DNA of 64,000 bases from Paraburkholderia sp. LEh10 (GTDB lineage Bacteria > Pseudomonadota > Gammaproteobacteria > Burkholderiales > Burkholderiaceae), in the NCBI RefSeq assembly GCF_017814945.1, contig NZ_JAGIPX010000009.1, forward strand, positions 145,329 to 209,328. The letters are read 5' to 3'. Each line of letters opens with the position of its first letter. Position 1 is the first letter of the stretch. Position numbers and translations under genes: made by a program. Positions 63,526 through 64,000 of this stretch are shown piece by piece. Below the pieces are notes generated by a model. That model saw only the letters and a program-made list of their open reading frames with translations. It had not been told where the DNA came from and ran no database searches.

Positions 63526-63942
63526 GTGAGCAGGAACACAAAAACTTCGCAGAACGCGGCGAAGACGGTTGCCGTTCATGGCTGGATGAGTCCTGTCAGC
63601 GACGAGGCGCCATGCGGCGTGGACCTTGAATACGACCCGGAGTTCGTGGTGCTGGGCGCGAAGGTCGTCTGGCAGTGGGTGGAAAACCCGTACTGGCAGG
63701 TGTTCACCGGCGAAACGTACCTGCAGACCGAGCCGCCGGTCGACCCGTCGAGCCTGACGCGCTGGCGCAAGCGGCTAGACGAAGCCGGCATTGAAGAGCT
63801 GCTGGCCGAGACGATTGAAGCGGCAAAGCGCGCAGGCGTGGTCAAGGCCTTGAGTGTGAAGCGCGTGATTGTAGACACGACAGTCATGCAAAAGGCGATT
63901 GCCCATCCAACTGACCTGCCGTGGAATTTTCGGACCAGCTGA
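63526..63942 (+). pseudogene. tssA N-terminus fused in frame to an IS5 transposase fragment
   Basis: A 138-residue frame. Residues about 18-45 (H-G-W-M-S-P-V-S-D-E-A-P-C-G-V-D-L-E-Y-D) match the TssA/ImpA N-terminal domain. From about residue 46 it reads W-Q-W-V-E-N-P-Y-W-Q, then D-P-S-S-L-T-R-W-R-K-R and V-D-T-T-V-M-Q-K-A-I-A-H-P-T-D, the N-terminal and Asp-containing part of IS5-family transposases. It ends in foreign codons at the IS3 junction. The chimera is open and in frame by chance or by insertion phase. Confidence 0.88.
63663..63921 (+). mobile_element. IS5-family transposase internal fragment
   Basis: About 85 codons of an IS5-family transposase without its start or C-terminal catalytic part. 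The left junction is with tssA coding DNA, the right with an IS3-family end. No terminal repeats of the IS5 element are visible in the window. Confidence 0.85.
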
Positions 63943-64000
63943 AACTTGAGAGAATGGCTTCCAACGGAGAAAGGAAGTCATGAAGAAGAGCCGGTTCACC
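63922..64000 (+). mobile_element. Left end of an IS3-family element
   Basis: TGGAATTTTCGGACCAGCTG begins a probable terminal repeat at 63922. It is followed by AGAAAGGAAG and ATG 63980, whose codons M-K-K-S-R-F-T match the start of OrfA of many IS3-family elements. The element continues beyond the window. Confidence 0.8.
63980..64000 (+). CDS. IS3-family OrfA, first 7 codons
   Basis: Starts M-K-K-S-R-F-T with a good ribosome site (GAAAGGAAG) just upstream, and is cut by the window edge. This N-terminus is typical of the OrfA helix-turn-helix protein of IS3-family elements. Confidence 0.75.

Noticed and set aside
63315..63539. Extension of the inverted tssG middle block to 63539 on the minus strand
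   Set aside because: That stretch is antisense to the tssG C-terminal block, whose plus-strand reading matches the family, so the minus-strand extension is a shadow.

Overview
The window is high-GC DNA with densely packed genes. Its gene types and protein styles (monomeric NADP isocitrate dehydrogenase, AcnB, several DUF4148 proteins, a MarR/FUSC/HlyD/NodT efflux operon, remnants of IS elements and type VI secretion genes) point to a betaproteobacterium of the Burkholderiaceae, most likely Paraburkholderia or a close relative. This is an inference from family content; no rRNA or other marker gene is present. I saw no tRNA, rRNA or CRISPR array.

Layout. 0-10 kb: the end of a glycosyltransferase, a TetR regulator divergent from a metallo-beta-lactamase-fold hydrolase, RidA, an exported aldo/keto reductase, an exported methionine-sulfoxide repair operon (MsrA, DipZ-like thiol exporter, MsrB) and, divergent from it, an OmpR-type two-component pair. 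10-15 kb: a PotD-like periplasmic binding protein that overlaps the start of a Cache-GGDEF diguanylate cyclase, a small membrane protein, and a secreted Gly/Ser/Pro repeat protein. 15-22 kb: a complete beta-glucoside system (GH1 glucosidase, binding protein, two permeases, ATPase, LacI regulator) with a perfect 16-bp LacI-type operator in front of the GH1 gene. 22-31.9 kb: hotdog thioesterase, GabD-type dehydrogenase, two small proteins, a periplasmic thioredoxin, a LysR regulator, and an operon of aromatic aminotransferase, class II aldolase, ketopantoate-reductase-like enzyme and cytochrome P450. 31.9-46 kb: serine/threonine dehydratase-like enzyme, ABC exporter with a candidate leader peptide, squalene/phytoene synthase, DOPA-dioxygenase-like protein, di-iron MBL protein, GST, DUF899, a second exported MBL hydrolase, Icd, an MFS transporter and an alpha/beta hydrolase. 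46-52 kb: a MarR-controlled aromatic/drug efflux operon. 52-54 kb: a secreted protein, gene debris and the first DUF4148 gene. 54-57 kb: acnB.

The right end (about 57-64 kb) is a gene graveyard. It holds a frameshifted, truncated RND pump and adaptor fragment, a frameshifted third DUF4148 copy, a molybdopterin-oxidoreductase fragment, a frameshifted tssF start, a tssG gene whose N-terminal and middle blocks are each inverted in place while its C-terminal block keeps its orientation, a tssA start fused in frame to an IS5-type transposase fragment, and the left end of an IS3-family element that runs off the window.

The best candidates for a less-described system are the binding-protein/diguanylate-cyclase pair (about 10.56-13.5 kb), which has no transporter partner and resembles the NspS/MbaA polyamine-sensing arrangement, and the aminotransferase-aldolase-reductase-P450 operon (27.6-31.9 kb), for which I know no described pathway.
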